Numbered from the stretch's first letter, positions 17,138 to 26,665 are shown. The stretch is DNA of 64,000 nt from Formosa sp. Hel1_31_208 (GCF_900104785.1 NZ_LT629733.1:1954501-2018500); one strand, 5' to 3'. Made by a program: numbers and translations. Notes: generated by a model not told the origin, from the sequence alone.

Positions 17138-17968
17138 ATGAGTATTAAAAATAAAGTAGTAGTAATAGGAGTGTTAGCGTTATTTCTATCCTGCGCTACG
17201 AATCCTTTTACAGGAAAAAAAACCTTAGCGCTTGTTCCGAATTCAGAGTTATTTCCAACAGCATTTGCACAATATGATCAGTTTTTAACTGAGAATAATG
17301 TGGTTACAGGAACGGCCGATGCAGAGATGATTAAACGTGTTGGTCAACGAATAGCTGTCGCTGCTGAACGCTGGTTGGATGCAAATGGACATCAAGGGTA
17401 TTTAAAAGATTATAAATGGGAGTATAACTTGGTAAATGATAAAACCGTAAATGCATGGTGTATGCCAGGCGGTAAAATTGTTTTCTATACTGGAATTTTA
17501 CCAATTGCTCAAAATGAAACAGGTATAGCAGCCATAATGGGTCACGAAGTAGCACACGCACTTGCGAATCATGGACAACAACGCATGAGTGCTGGGATGC
17601 TCCAACAACTAGGCGCTGTAGCCGGTAATGTGGCGATTAAAGATCAGCAAACTAGAGACATTTTCAATCAGGCTTATGGCGTTGGAAGTCAGGTTGGCGT
17701 TATGCTACCTTTTAGTCGAAGTCATGAAACGCAATCTGACGAAATAGGAATTGTTTTAATGGCTATAGCTGGATATAATCCAGATGAAGCATCGGAGTTA
17801 TGGAAACGGATGAAAGCTAATAGTGGGGGACAAGCACCACCTGAATTTTTAAGTACGCATCCATCTAATGATTCAAGAATAAACAATTTGCAACAATTAG
17901 CAGCTAAAGCAAAAGTTGAAGCCAAAAAGTATGGAGTAACAACATTTAGACCTTTAGGCAATTTTTAA
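17138..17968 (+). CDS. M48-family metallopeptidase, lipoprotein (LoiP/YcaL/BepA-like)
   Basis: A 276-residue zinc peptidase with a lipobox (LFLSC, C19) and the family start TNPFTGKKTLALVP. The active site is GHEVAHALANHG (H136, E137, H140) with a third ligand likely in HETQSDEIG about 65 residues later. The segment TVNAWCMPGGKIVFYTG is typical of the family. M48 lipoproteins of this size cleave misfolded outer-membrane or periplasmic proteins. The C-terminal STHPSNDSRI motif is also diagnostic. Bacterial homologues can carry a TPR domain, but this one stops after the peptidase domain. A terminator follows. Confidence 0.93.
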   Translation: MSIKNKVVVIGVLALFLSCATNPFTGKKTLALVPNSELFPTAFAQYDQFLTENNVVTGTADAEMIKRVGQRIAVAAERWLDANGHQGYLKDYKWEYNLVNDKTVNAWCMPGGKIVFYTGILPIAQNETGIAAIMGHEVAHALANHGQQRMSAGMLQQLGAVAGNVAIKDQQTRDIFNQAYGVGSQVGVMLPFSRSHETQSDEIGIVLMAIAGYNPDEASELWKRMKANSGGQAPPEFLSTHPSNDSRINNLQQLAAKAKVEAKKYGVTTFRPLGNF

Positions 17969-17999
17969 TTGCCATCCATAAAAATTATAGTATTTTAGA

Positions 18000-18028
18000 A
18001 GCTGTCCAATTATGGGCAGCTTTTTTTA
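18000..18028 (+). terminator. Terminator after the M48 peptidase gene
   Basis: A 7-bp stem GCTGTCC / GGGCAGC (one wobble) with a short AT loop, followed by seven T, 10 bp before the next start codon. Confidence 0.75.
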
Positions 18029-18038
18029 AATACACACT

Positions 18039-19373
18039 ATGGCTAACCTAGAAAAAGGAAGTAAAAAACTGCTCAATGCCTGGGCATTTTATGATTGGGC
18101 AAATTCAGTTTACACTCTAACTATTGCTTCTTCTATATTTCCAATATTTTATTCTGCACTATTTATTTCTCAAACAGAGAAAACGGTCCCTGCTTTTGGC
18201 ATGGTCTTTAAAAGTACTGCACTAATTACTTATATGACAGCGTTTACCTTTTTGGTAGTCTCGTTTACCTCTCCAATACTTTCAGGAATAGCAGATTATG
18301 TAGGGAATAAAAAGAATTTCATGAAGTTCTTTTGTTATGTTGGTGGTATCGGTTGTATTGGCTTGTATTGGTTTAGTTTAGAAAATATTCATTTAAGTCT
18401 GTTATTCTATTTCATGGGTTTAATTGGATACTGGGGAAGTCTCGTATTTTATAATTCGTATCTCCCAGATATTGCTTTCCCAGAACAACAAGATCGTATA
18501 AGTGCCAAAGGGTTTAGTATGGGATATCTGGGGAGTGTGTTTTTACTATTGGTAAATCTAGCGATGGTAATGAAACCTCACTGGTTTGGCTTCGATATCG
18601 GAAACACAGAAGAAAGTAAAGATCTAGCTTCATTTGAGGCCATGAAAGTATCCTTTATTACAGTTGGCTTATGGTGGATATTATTTAGTCAGTATACCTT
18701 TTATGTGCTACCAAAAGGAGTGTCCAATGGGCATAAAGTCACGAAAACCGTCGTGTTTAATGGTCTCAAAGAATTAAAACTTGTTTGGCTTCAGTTACAG
18801 CAAAATTTAAGATTAAAGCGCTTTCTATTAGCTTTTTTTGTTTTTAGTATGGCTGTTCAAACCATTATGTTAGTTGCTGTTTATTTTGGAGAAGAAGAGA
18901 TTGCATGGGGAAGTTCAGATGCTAAAACACAAGGTTTGATTGTCAGTATTTTAGTCATTCAATTAGTGGCGATTCTAGGAGCTGTTTTAACCTCACGAGC
19001 TTCGGCTAAATTCGGAAATATTAATACATTGATTTTTGTTAATGTTATTTGGATGTTATTGTGCGTGTATGCCTATTTTATGGAGACTCCAATTCAGTTT
19101 TATCTCGCAGCGTCATTAGTAGGACTCGTGATGGGTGGTATTCAATCATTGGCCAGATCTACATATTCGAAATTTTTACCAGATACAGAGGATACAACCT
19201 CATATTTTAGTTTTTATGATGTGGCCGAAAAAATCGGGATTGTTATTGGTATGGTTATTTTTGCGACCATCGACCAAATAACAGGTAGCATGCGAAACGC
19301 GATATTGTTCTTATTTATATTTTTCCTGATAGGAATTATTTTATTATCCAGAGTTCCGAAGGAAAACAAATAA
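18039..19373 (+). CDS. Major facilitator transporter, Atg22/UMF1 type
   Basis: A 444-residue inner-membrane protein with about 12 hydrophobic segments. The N-terminal signature LNAWAFYDWANSVYTLTI and the FYNSYLPDIA segment match the UMF1 (Atg22-like) branch of the major facilitator superfamily; the motif GGIQSLARSTYSKFLPD lies in the second half. Yeast Atg22 exports amino acids from the vacuole; the bacterial substrate is unknown. It starts 10 bp after the M48 terminator, so it probably depends on a promoter within or upstream of that region. A -7 box for the next gene begins 6 bp after its stop codon. Confidence 0.9.
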   Translation: MANLEKGSKKLLNAWAFYDWANSVYTLTIASSIFPIFYSALFISQTEKTVPAFGMVFKSTALITYMTAFTFLVVSFTSPILSGIADYVGNKKNFMKFFCYVGGIGCIGLYWFSLENIHLSLLFYFMGLIGYWGSLVFYNSYLPDIAFPEQQDRISAKGFSMGYLGSVFLLLVNLAMVMKPHWFGFDIGNTEESKDLASFEAMKVSFITVGLWWILFSQYTFYVLPKGVSNGHKVTKTVVFNGLKELKLVWLQLQQNLRLKRFLLAFFVFSMAVQTIMLVAVYFGEEEIAWGSSDAKTQGLIVSILVIQLVAILGAVLTSRASAKFGNINTLIFVNVIWMLLCVYAYFMETPIQFYLAASLVGLVMGGIQSLARSTYSKFLPDTEDTTSYFSFYDVAEKIGIVIGMVIFATIDQITGSMRNAILFLFIFFLIGIILLSRVPKENK

Positions 19374-19378
19374 AGTAT

Positions 19379-19386
19379 TATGTTTG
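19379..19386 (+). promoter_or_regulatory. -7 element upstream of lipoprotein gene 19410
   Basis: TATGTTTG is an exact TAnnTTTG match 24 nt before the start codon. A clear TTG at -33 is missing. The same TATGTTTGTA occurs before the related gene at 20121, which raises the likelihood that both are real. Confidence 0.4.
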
Positions 19387-19409
19387 TAATCTAACAAATC
19401 AATTTTATT

Positions 19410-19991
19410 ATGAAAAAACTTGCTTATTTATTCTGCTTATTTATGTTGTTATCGGCTTTCACTTGTGAAGATGAACCTTTAGAAGATGGCATCACTAATG
19501 AAGTAGCGTCAGATACCTCATCACTTATAGGGACATGGACATTAGTAAGTATGGAGGCAGATATTAATATCGATACGAATTTTGCAGGGATTGACTTCTC
19601 GTCAGAATTCAATGCCGAAGTAACCAATTCAGATTATAATTTGGTCTTTACTGCTGCTAACTATACAGTTTCTGGAGATTATGAAATGACAATAACATCA
19701 ACCTTTGAAGGTGAAACCACTAGCTATACAGATTCTTATACTGATGTTAGTGGCTCTGGTACCTATTCCACAAATGGAAATGTTATGACGATTGATGGAT
19801 CATTTATTGAATTTGATTTTGAAGGAATGCCTATGGATGTAGCTCAAGGTGAACAAACGGCGCAGTTTGAACTCAGTTCTGACGGACAAACACTGACCTT
19901 TCTTCAAGATGAGATACAAACACAAAATGAAGCTGGTTTAGTAGCTACAATAGCAACCGTATCTGAATCTGTTTGGCAAAAGGTTGAATAA
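19410..19991 (+). CDS. Lipocalin-like surface lipoprotein
   Basis: A 193-residue lipoprotein. Lipobox AFTC followed by EDEPLEDG: the acidic stretch after the cysteine fits the surface-export signal of Bacteroidota lipoproteins. The mature part begins with SLIGTWTLVSMEAD and contains beta-strands with TFTAANYTVSGDYEMT-like spacing and a late TAQFELSSDGQTLTF, the plan of lipocalin-like domains that bind small ligands or measure fitness of a beta-barrel fold. Function unknown. It shares the CEDEP start and the GTW motif with the next gene. Confidence 0.75.
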   Translation: MKKLAYLFCLFMLLSAFTCEDEPLEDGITNEVASDTSSLIGTWTLVSMEADINIDTNFAGIDFSSEFNAEVTNSDYNLVFTAANYTVSGDYEMTITSTFEGETTSYTDSYTDVSGSGTYSTNGNVMTIDGSFIEFDFEGMPMDVAQGEQTAQFELSSDGQTLTFLQDEIQTQNEAGLVATIATVSESVWQKVE

Positions 19992-20017
19992 TAGAAATTA
20001 AGTACGTTTATAATATT

Positions 20018-20047
20018 AAAAGACCAGAATTTATTCTGGTCTTTTTG
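20018..20047 (+). terminator. Terminator after lipoprotein gene 19410
   Basis: A 10-bp inverted repeat AGACCAGAAT / ATTCTGGTCT with a two-base centre, then a T-rich tail. Confidence 0.85.
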
Positions 20048-20089
20048 TTTTTAATAATCAGTTTATCATAAAAAGCTGTGATTATTTTA

Positions 20090-20097
20090 TATGTTTG
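20090..20097 (+). promoter_or_regulatory. -7 element upstream of lipoprotein gene 20121
   Basis: TATGTTTG, an exact TAnnTTTG match, 23 nt before the start codon; the -33 part is not clear. Confidence 0.4.
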
Positions 20098-20120
20098 TAG
20101 CACCTAAATATCAATGAATT

Positions 20121-20852
20121 ATGAAAAAAATATGCTTATATTTTTTATGTTTAGTAGGCGTTTTAGTTATATCATGTGAAGATGAACCTTTTGAAGATGA
20201 TATCCAAAACACAGTGACAACATGTGAAATCGCAATAGCAAATACAGCTCAAGCAGCTCTAAATTTCTTAGGAGTTAATGTAGATAATTACACACAATTA
20301 TGTACGGCATACCGAAATGCTTTACAAGCGCAAATTGATACCTGTGGTGATGCTGACGGATCGTTACAAGCTTCAGTAGATGGGCTAGGAGATTGCTCAA
20401 ATAATAATCAGCAGGCTGCAGAACTTGAAGGGACATGGTTATTAACGGCCTGGATAGGAGAGGAAGCTATCGACTTAAATAATGATGGCACTCCGAGTTT
20501 GAACTTTTTAGATGAATTAGATTGTTATGAAAATGAAACTATAGTTTTTGATAATGATGGGACAGCTGTGATTATGAGTACTTCATTTGCAGATATTTCT
20601 TTTGAAATCATTGTAGGAACAGAGGATGAATACAGTTACACTATAGCATGTATTGAGGAGCTTTTTAATTCAGATGTGACTTGGGCTCAAATTGAGAATA
20701 CAGTTACGATATCCGATGAAGGAATGGTGTCTGATTGGACTTTAAATGGAAATGAATTATCTACTTTGATTCCAGCTGGATTCTTTTCGTCTAATGAGGA
20801 TGGTAGCGTTATTATAACTCAGGATCTCATTTTAGTTTACACTAAGCAATAA
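20121..20852 (+). CDS. Lipocalin-like surface lipoprotein with cysteine-rich insert
   Basis: A 243-residue lipoprotein related to the preceding one. Lipobox VISC followed by EDEPFEDDI, then an insert of about 85 residues with four cysteines (TTCEIA, QLCTAY, DTCGD, GDCSN) that the neighbour lacks. After it comes ELEGTWLLTAWIGEEAIDLN, the lipocalin-like start. The cysteines could form two disulfides in the periplasm or on the surface. The end DLILVYTKQ parallels the other protein. Likely an old tandem duplicate that gained or kept a helical, disulfide-bonded module. Function unknown. Confidence 0.75.
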   Translation: MKKICLYFLCLVGVLVISCEDEPFEDDIQNTVTTCEIAIANTAQAALNFLGVNVDNYTQLCTAYRNALQAQIDTCGDADGSLQASVDGLGDCSNNNQQAAELEGTWLLTAWIGEEAIDLNNDGTPSLNFLDELDCYENETIVFDNDGTAVIMSTSFADISFEIIVGTEDEYSYTIACIEELFNSDVTWAQIENTVTISDEGMVSDWTLNGNELSTLIPAGFFSSNEDGSVIITQDLILVYTKQ

Positions 20853-20964
20853 CTCACATACACCAACGATGTTTATATTTGACATATAAGTATTGTCATT
20901 TTTTGAAGCTTTTAACAGCCTCAAGAAGTGTCTTTAGGAATTATAAATAGTAATTACGAGATAT

Positions 20965-20997
20965 AAAAAAAGCCACTCAAATCGAGTGGCTTTTTTA
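20965..20997. terminator. Bidirectional terminator between convergent genes
   Basis: A 7-bp stem GCCACTC / GAGTGGC with A on the left and T on the right. It serves the lipoprotein gene on the plus strand and the sigma-factor operon on the minus strand. Confidence 0.85.
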
Positions 20998-21011
20998 TTG
21001 TTTTCATATCC

Positions 21012-21728
21012 TTAGTTTTCAATACTTCCAGATCCTGAAACTTTCGTATCCTCAGTTTTTGGATTTCCCCTGTACTCAATATCACCGGAGCCTGTAACTC
21101 TAGCTTTAAAAACACCATTACAAACTACTTCAGCATCACCAGAACCTTTCACATAAACATCTGTATTAGTAGATTGAAGATTAAATCCGTGGAAATCTCC
21201 AGATCCTGTTACACCGGCTTTTAAATCGGTAGTACTGCCTTTTAGAGTTAAATCCCCAGACCCTGTAACCTTTCCTGTAACACGCTGAGTTTGAATATCA
21301 AGAACAATATCACCTGAACCAGATAAAGACACGTCAAGAGTGCTGGTTGAAATACGATCTTTATTCCATAAATCTCCTGAACCTGACAACGAGACATTGT
21401 CAATATCTTGGAAGGGTATCGTGATTGTAATGGTTTTATTCCAGCTCGTACTCAAGTTTTTACCCTTTTGTGTTTTCACGTGTAAGGTGCCATCTTTAAC
21501 TTCTGTAACAATATGTTCTAATAAGTTGGATTCGCCTTCAATAGTGATGTTACCTTCTGTTCCAGAGACTAGTATATAATCAAAGCTTCCAGCACATTTA
21601 ATAGCATCATAATCTCCCGTCGATCTCTTTTGCTTCGTCATTTCACCGTTTCCTTTTACTTTTTTCCATTGGGCTTGTGATATTGAGAAGCATAACAAGG
21701 CTATTACTAATACAAGTGATTTTTTCAT
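21012..21728 (-). CDS. GIN-domain (DUF2807) exported beta-helix-like protein
   Basis: A 238-residue exported protein. After the signal peptide (MKKSLVLVIALLCFSISQAQ) it has a head GIN / DUF2807 region with KCAGSFDYILVSGTEGNI. The rest is built of short rungs that end in G-S-G-D (SLSGSGDL, SLSGSGDI, VTGSGDL, VTGSGDF, VKGSGDA, VTGSGDI, VSGSGSI), seven in all, as in a right-handed beta-helix. Such proteins are thought to be adhesins or lipid-interacting envelope proteins. It is the last gene of an operon with an ECF sigma factor, its likely anti-sigma and another repetitive protein. Confidence 0.85.
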   Translation of the reverse strand: MKKSLVLVIALLCFSISQAQWKKVKGNGEMTKQKRSTGDYDAIKCAGSFDYILVSGTEGNITIEGESNLLEHIVTEVKDGTLHVKTQKGKNLSTSWNKTITITIPFQDIDNVSLSGSGDLWNKDRISTSTLDVSLSGSGDIVLDIQTQRVTGKVTGSGDLTLKGSTTDLKAGVTGSGDFHGFNLQSTNTDVYVKGSGDAEVVCNGVFKARVTGSGDIEYRGNPKTEDTKVSGSGSIEN

Positions 21729-21753
21729 AATATTTGGTTTTTATTTATTGCTT

Positions 21754-22842
21754 TTAGTTTTGTTTAAAGGTGACACTCCCGTAGTCAGATTTTATTCTAA
21801 TCATATTACCACTACTCGAATTTCCGCGGTACCCTTGATAATACTTATCTGATGATTCAATACGCTTCTTAGTGAATTCAAAATCGTCTGCATTTCTCAA
21901 AGAGGCGTATTCAAGATCAATGTCAAAATTAAAATTATAACCACTATCGTAGCCTATGGTAATACCATTATAATCAGATTCTATGTCAATATTCTCCGCA
22001 TTTGCAGCCATGTTTTCAATTTTAATAGACCCATAATCAGCTTTGATATTAACGTTTTTGTAAATGGTGCCTAAGCGAAGTGTTAAGTAATCTCCATTCC
22101 CTTCCACATTGTTAGCATTATTAATCTTCATTGAGCCATAATCACAATTGTAAGCAATACCTTCAGCTATTTCGATTTCAGATTTAGTATAGTCGGCATT
22201 AATATCTAATGATTTTGTTTTTCCAACCGTATAGCTGCTGTAGTCGGCATTTATTTTCCCACTATTAATATATTCAAAGTAGCAGTTGTTCGTATAATCA
22301 AATGTGATTGAATTATTGGTAGCCATAAGTTCTTTAGTTGTAATCTTTCCGTAGTCGCAATTAATATTTGCGCGTCCCTCAAGCTTGTCAAGGTCAATAC
22401 TCCCATAATCATTGTTCAAATCCACATTATTAGTGATCGGCATTTTAATCACATAATTGATTTCCATATTGACATTGTTGTTTTTCCCCCAATTCCACCA
22501 AGATTTAGATTTGCTTTTACTGAACAAGGTTTTAGCCGATACCATGGCGTTAGACGCATTAAACTCTACAGTAATATCATCTAATTTTTCTTTGACTTTG
22601 TCTAAGTCATTGCCATTAGTTTTAATGTGTACTTCAAATGAAATTGTAGAACCTTCATAGGTAGTAATATTAATGTTTCCGTAGCTATTATCTACTTTTA
22701 AAGTTGCATTAGAATTAACGTTAAATTCTTTTTTAATCGTTTTTTCTTTAGTGTGTTGCCCTTTCCATCCTTCAGATGTGTTTGCCAATACTAGTGATGG
22801 TAATAAGGCAATTGTGAATACTAATTTATATAGTGTTTTCAT
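21754..22842 (-). CDS. DUF4097-like exported protein with repeated DYG rungs
   Basis: A 362-residue exported protein (signal peptide MKTLYKLVFTIALLPSLVLA). From about residue 135 it consists of beta rungs carrying an x-DY-x motif at roughly 20-25 residue intervals: NNDYGSI, NCDYGKI, NADYSSY, NADYTKS, NCDYGSM, NGDYLTL, KADYGSI, ESDYNGI and at the end KSDYGSV. This is the plan of DUF4097-like beta-helix proteins. The first 16 bp overlap the 3' end of the anti-sigma-like gene, so translation may be coupled. Role unknown; the operon suggests it is an envelope target of the sigma factor. Confidence 0.8.
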   Translation of the reverse strand: MKTLYKLVFTIALLPSLVLANTSEGWKGQHTKEKTIKKEFNVNSNATLKVDNSYGNINITTYEGSTISFEVHIKTNGNDLDKVKEKLDDITVEFNASNAMVSAKTLFSKSKSKSWWNWGKNNNVNMEINYVIKMPITNNVDLNNDYGSIDLDKLEGRANINCDYGKITTKELMATNNSITFDYTNNCYFEYINSGKINADYSSYTVGKTKSLDINADYTKSEIEIAEGIAYNCDYGSMKINNANNVEGNGDYLTLRLGTIYKNVNIKADYGSIKIENMAANAENIDIESDYNGITIGYDSGYNFNFDIDLEYASLRNADDFEFTKKRIESSDKYYQGYRGNSSSGNMIRIKSDYGSVTFKQN

Positions 22843-23407
22843 GTTGGTATTGTTTTAAATTTTTTACTTCTTCGATATGTTCTAATAGGGTTTTTAAAAT
22901 GTCTATTCTATTTTGAAAGTTGTTGATCATCGCATAAATAACGCGTTTGTCATTACCGCTTTCTGTTAAATCCACTTTCAATGTTTGATATTCTGTTTCT
23001 AAAACTTTAAGTGATTTCAGAGCATCTTCAATCATGTCCTTTGTTTCCGGAGAACGCTGTGCTTCTATGGCTGTAATTTCTTGTTCAATAGCACTTACGA
23101 AAAAGGATTGTGTCTGTGATAATTCAGGTGATACATTTGCCAAGTCTCTTAATTCTGGTTCTTGCTGTTGTATTACAGTAAATACACTGAAGCATAATAT
23201 AATGGTAGCCGCTACAGCTAAAAATGGTCTCCAATAATTAAAAGCGTTGAACTTACCAACAATAACAGGATTTTGCTGAGTCTTTAATTTATCTAAAAAC
23301 CGATGCTCATGACCGGCACTTGGCATTTCTATATCGAAATCATCTTGCATATGCCGAAATAAATCATTCATAGTATTTTTTTTCATCCGTTGTATCTTAT
23401 TGCTCAT
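22826..23407 (-). CDS. Probable anti-sigma factor, single-pass membrane protein
   Basis: A 193-residue protein with one transmembrane helix at about residues 62-80 (FLAVAATIILCFSVFTVI). The N-terminal about 60 residues are cytoplasmic (LFRHMQDDFDIEMP, FLDKLKTQQ). The outer part has two helices of coiled-coil type (QSFFVSAIEQEITAIEAQR, IEDALKSLKVLETEYQTL). It lacks an obvious zinc anti-sigma motif. The position, 13 bp after the sigma gene, and the topology make it the likely partner that holds the sigma factor at the membrane. ATG 23407 is used; ATG 23386 is an alternative. Confidence 0.75.
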   Translation of the reverse strand: MSNKIQRMKKNTMNDLFRHMQDDFDIEMPSAGHEHRFLDKLKTQQNPVIVGKFNAFNYWRPFLAVAATIILCFSVFTVIQQQEPELRDLANVSPELSQTQSFFVSAIEQEITAIEAQRSPETKDMIEDALKSLKVLETEYQTLKVDLTESGNDKRVIYAMINNFQNRIDILKTLLEHIEEVKNLKQYQHENTI

Positions 23408-23420
23408 TTTGAGCTTTACG

Positions 23421-23981
23421 TTAATACTGAACCAAGGGCTCTAATTTTTTTCTTAGACTGTCTTTTGCTCTCGACATCATTGTTCTACAATTGGCAGGCG
23501 AGATCTCCATGATATCGCAGATTTCATCATAATCATAGCCTTCAATTAAATGAAGCGTTAAGCACATTCTATAATTACCTTTGAGTGACTGCATTGTTTT
23601 CAAAACCTGCCGCGCCTTAAGATTTGTAAAGTCTGAATCTTCAGGTACTCCAGAATGATCTTCAACTTTATATAACACATCATCTAAAGGAACGTCTTGA
23701 TATTTATTGTTTTTTTTATAGTGATAGATACTGTTATTTACGACTATCCGCTTTAACCAAGCTCCAAAAGTTTTAAGTTCTTTCAAACTATGTAACTTCA
23801 TGAATGCTGTTAAAAAAGAATCTTGCATGATATCCTCAGCTTCAAAACTGTCTTTTACAATTCTCAAGGCTGTATTATACATGGCTTTGTAATATCTATT
23901 ATAGACTTCCATTTGCGCGTGCTGGTTGCCTGATTTACAAAGCTGTAATAACTGCTCTATATTTTGATTGGTTAGTGTCAA
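23421..23981 (-). CDS. ECF RNA polymerase sigma factor (sigma-70 family)
   Basis: A 186-residue sigma factor with region 2 at about residues 20-90 (YYKAMYNTALRIVKDSFEAEDIMQDSF, then FGAWLKRIVVNN) and region 4 at about 125-180 (HLIEGYDYDEICDIMEISPANCRTMMSRAK). The only starts in frame before the conserved part are TTG (23981) and ATT; no ATG fits, so the TTG is taken. It heads a four-gene operon: sigma, anti-sigma, DUF4097-like and DUF2807-like proteins. The last two are likely regulon members, a common self-contained envelope-response arrangement in Bacteroidota. Confidence 0.9.
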   Translation of the reverse strand: MTLTNQNIEQLLQLCKSGNQHAQMEVYNRYYKAMYNTALRIVKDSFEAEDIMQDSFLTAFMKLHSLKELKTFGAWLKRIVVNNSIYHYKKNNKYQDVPLDDVLYKVEDHSGVPEDSDFTNLKARQVLKTMQSLKGNYRMCLTLHLIEGYDYDEICDIMEISPANCRTMMSRAKDSLRKKLEPLVQY

Positions 23982-24112
23982 AAAACAAATGCTTTATTAT
24001 AGAGATGACTTGAGGAATGTAATGTTACACTTTTAATAAAAAAAGTTTTTATAGGAATCATAGGTAATGGCATAACTATTGAAATTATATAAAGGTATGT
24101 AATAACTTTTAG

Positions 24113-24135
24113 ACTGTATAGTATTGATATACAGT
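24113..24135 (+). promoter_or_regulatory. Inverted repeat upstream of lon, possible operator
   Basis: ACTGTATA at 24113-24120 and TATACAGT at 24128-24135 are perfect complements around GTATTGA, about 77 bp before the lon start codon in the lon-sigma divergent region. It has the size of a regulator binding site. A TAGTATTG sequence (24119-24126), one mismatch from the -7 consensus, overlaps it. Confidence 0.4.
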
Positions 24136-24211
24136 AATATGAGTTGTTTTTCAAAGAATTATAAATCTATAAGTCTGTTCATTTTAATGACAGATTGACT
24201 AAAAAAATAAT

Positions 24212-26665
24212 ATGGCGAAGTCTAATTTTTTAAAGCTTGACAGTTTGTCATTTCAGGATTTTGATGAAAATTCAGAATTAATTCCTTTAATGACACCCGA
24301 AGATGAGGCAGAAATAAATAATGAGCTCCTTCCTGAATCACTGCCTATTCTTCCTTTGCGAAACACGGTTTTATTTCCAGGAGTAGTGATTCCAATTACT
24401 GCAGGTCGAGATAAATCAATAAAGCTCATCAATGATGCTAATAATGGAAGCAAGGTAATTGGTGTGGTCTCTCAAAAAGACGAAGTAGTTGAAGATCCTT
24501 CAGCAAAGGATGTTTTTAAGAAAGGAACTGTTGCAAGAATCTTAAAAGTTCTTAAAATGCCTGATGGTAATACGACCATTATCATTCAAGGAAAGAAACG
24601 ATTTGAAATACAAGATATTATATCCGAAGACCCTTATTTAACAGCTTCGGTTAAGGATGTTCCTGAAGCTAAACCAGCGGTTAATAATGAAGAGTTTTCT
24701 GCAATTATTGAGTCTATAAAAGATCTTTCACTACAAATTATAAAGGATAGTCCTAATATCCCAACCGAAGCTTCTTTCGCAATTAAAAATATTGAAAGTG
24801 ACTCATTCTTGGTAAATTTTGTCTCTTCTAACATGAATCTTTCTGTTAAAGAAAAGCAAGAATTACTTGAGATTAATGATTTGAAAGAACGTGCTCTTGC
24901 AACCTTAAAATTTATGAATGTTGAACTTCAGAAATTGGAGCTTAAAAATGATATTCAATCTAAGGTTCAAAGCGACATGAACCAACAGCAGCGCGAATAT
25001 TTCTTGCACCAACAGATGAAAACTATTCAAGAAGAACTTGGTGGAGGAGTCTCATCTGGTGAAGAAATTGAGGAGATGCGTCAAAGAGCCAAGAAGAAAA
25101 AATGGGATAAGAATGTTTCAGATCATTTTGATAAAGAATTATCTAAAATGCAACGCATGAACCCACAAGTGGCTGAGTATTCGATACAGCGTAATTATTT
25201 GGATCTATTTTTGGATTTACCCTGGAACGAGTTCAGTGACGATAAATTTGATCTCAAACGTGCGATGCGAATTCTAGATCGTGATCATTATGGCTTAGAT
25301 GATGTCAAAAAGCGTATCATCGAATATCTTGCGGTTTTAAAATTGCGCAATGATATGAAATCACCAATTTTATGTTTATATGGTCCTCCTGGCGTAGGTA
25401 AAACATCATTAGGTAAGTCTATTGCCGAGGCTTTAGGTAGAGAGTATGTTCGTATGTCATTAGGAGGATTGCGTGATGAGGCCGAAATTAGAGGGCATCG
25501 AAAAACGTATATAGGAGCGATGCCAGGACGAATCATTCAGAGTCTGAAAAAAGCAGGAACATCAAATCCAGTATTTGTACTTGATGAAATTGATAAATTA
25601 TCTAACTCACATCAAGGCGATCCATCTTCAGCCTTATTAGAAGTTTTAGATCCAGAGCAGAATAGTGACTTTCATGATAACTTTCTTGAAATGGGATTTG
25701 ATTTATCAAAGGTCATGTTTATTGCGACATCAAATAGTTTAAATACTATTCAACCAGCATTAATTGATCGTATGGAAATCATTAATGTTACTGGGTATAC
25801 GATTGAAGAAAAAGTAGAAATAGCAAAACGTCATTTGTTACCAAAGCAACTTAAAGAACACGGCTTAACCGATGTACATCTTAAAATTGGAAAGCCACAA
25901 CTCGAAAAGATTGTAGAAGGCTATACAAGAGAGTCTGGAGTACGTGGATTAGAAAAACAAATTGCTAAAATGGTACGTCATGCCGCCAAGAACATAGCAA
26001 TGGAGGAAGATTACAATCTGAAGGTCACCAATCAGGATGTGTTGGATGTTTTAGGCTCACCTCGATTAGAACGTGATAAATATGAAAATAATAATGTGGC
26101 GGGTGTCGTTACTGGTCTAGCGTGGACTAGAGTAGGTGGTGATATTTTGTTTATTGAATCTATTTTATCTAAAGGAAAAGGGAATTTAACAATTACTGGT
26201 AACCTCGGGAAAGTGATGAAAGAGTCGGCGACTATCGCTATGGAATACATTAAGGCGAATGCTGATGATTTTGGAATAGAACCAAAAGTTTTTGAAAATT
26301 ATAATGTCCATATTCACGTTCCAGAAGGTGCAACTCCAAAAGACGGCCCAAGTGCAGGTGTAACAATGTTAACTTCTTTAGTATCTTTGTTTACACAACG
26401 TAAGGTCAAAAAGAGTTTAGCAATGACTGGTGAGATTACTCTAAGAGGAAAAGTGTTGCCTGTTGGAGGAATTAAAGAAAAGATTCTCGCAGCAAAACGC
26501 GCGAAAATTAAAGAGATTTTACTTTGCGAAGATAATAGACGCGATATTGATGAAATTAAAGCAGAGTATTTGAAAGGACTCAAATTTCATTATGTCAAAG
26601 ATATGAGTGATGTTCTAAACATAGCACTCACCAATCAAAAAGTTAAGAATGCTAAAAAACTTTAA
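24212..26665 (+). CDS. lon: ATP-dependent protease Lon
   Basis: An 817-residue cytoplasmic AAA+ protease that degrades misfolded and regulatory proteins. In order: the N-terminal substrate-binding domain (about residues 40-240, starting [18 protein letters not shown]), coiled-coil region, AAA+ module with Walker [10 protein letters not shown] and the FVLDEIDKL Walker B, and the C-terminal Ser-Lys protease domain. The last has the catalytic Ser in [11 protein letters not shown] and Lys in [17 protein letters not shown] 40-residue extension precedes the N-domain, as in other Bacteroidota. The LysM gene begins inside its last codons. Confidence 0.97.
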   Translation: MAKSNFLKLDSLSFQDFDENSELIPLMTPEDEAEINNELLPESLPILPLRNTVLFPGVVIPITAGRDKSIKLINDANNGSKVIGVVSQKDEVVEDPSAKDVFKKGTVARILKVLKMPDGNTTIIIQGKKRFEIQDIISEDPYLTASVKDVPEAKPAVNNEEFSAIIESIKDLSLQIIKDSPNIPTEASFAIKNIESDSFLVNFVSSNMNLSVKEKQELLEINDLKERALATLKFMNVELQKLELKNDIQSKVQSDMNQQQREYFLHQQMKTIQEELGGGVSSGEEIEEMRQRAKKKKWDKNVSDHFDKELSKMQRMNPQVAEYSIQRNYLDLFLDLPWNEFSDDKFDLKRAMRILDRDHYGLDDVKKRIIEYLAVLKLRNDMKSPILCLYGPPGVGKTSLGKSIAEALGREYVRMSLGGLRDEAEIRGHRKTYIGAMPGRIIQSLKKAGTSNPVFVLDEIDKLSNSHQGDPSSALLEVLDPEQNSDFHDNFLEMGFDLSKVMFIATSNSLNTIQPALIDRMEIINVTGYTIEEKVEIAKRHLLPKQLKEHGLTDVHLKIGKPQLEKIVEGYTRESGVRGLEKQIAKMVRHAAKNIAMEEDYNLKVTNQDVLDVLGSPRLERDKYENNNVAGVVTGLAWTRVGGDILFIESILSKGKGNLTITGNLGKVMKESATIAMEYIKANADDFGIEPKVFENYNVHIHVPEGATPKDGPSAGVTMLTSLVSLFTQRKVKKSLAMTGEITLRGKVLPVGGIKEKILAAKRAKIKEILLCEDNRRDIDEIKAEYLKGLKFHYVKDMSDVLNIALTNQKVKNAKKL

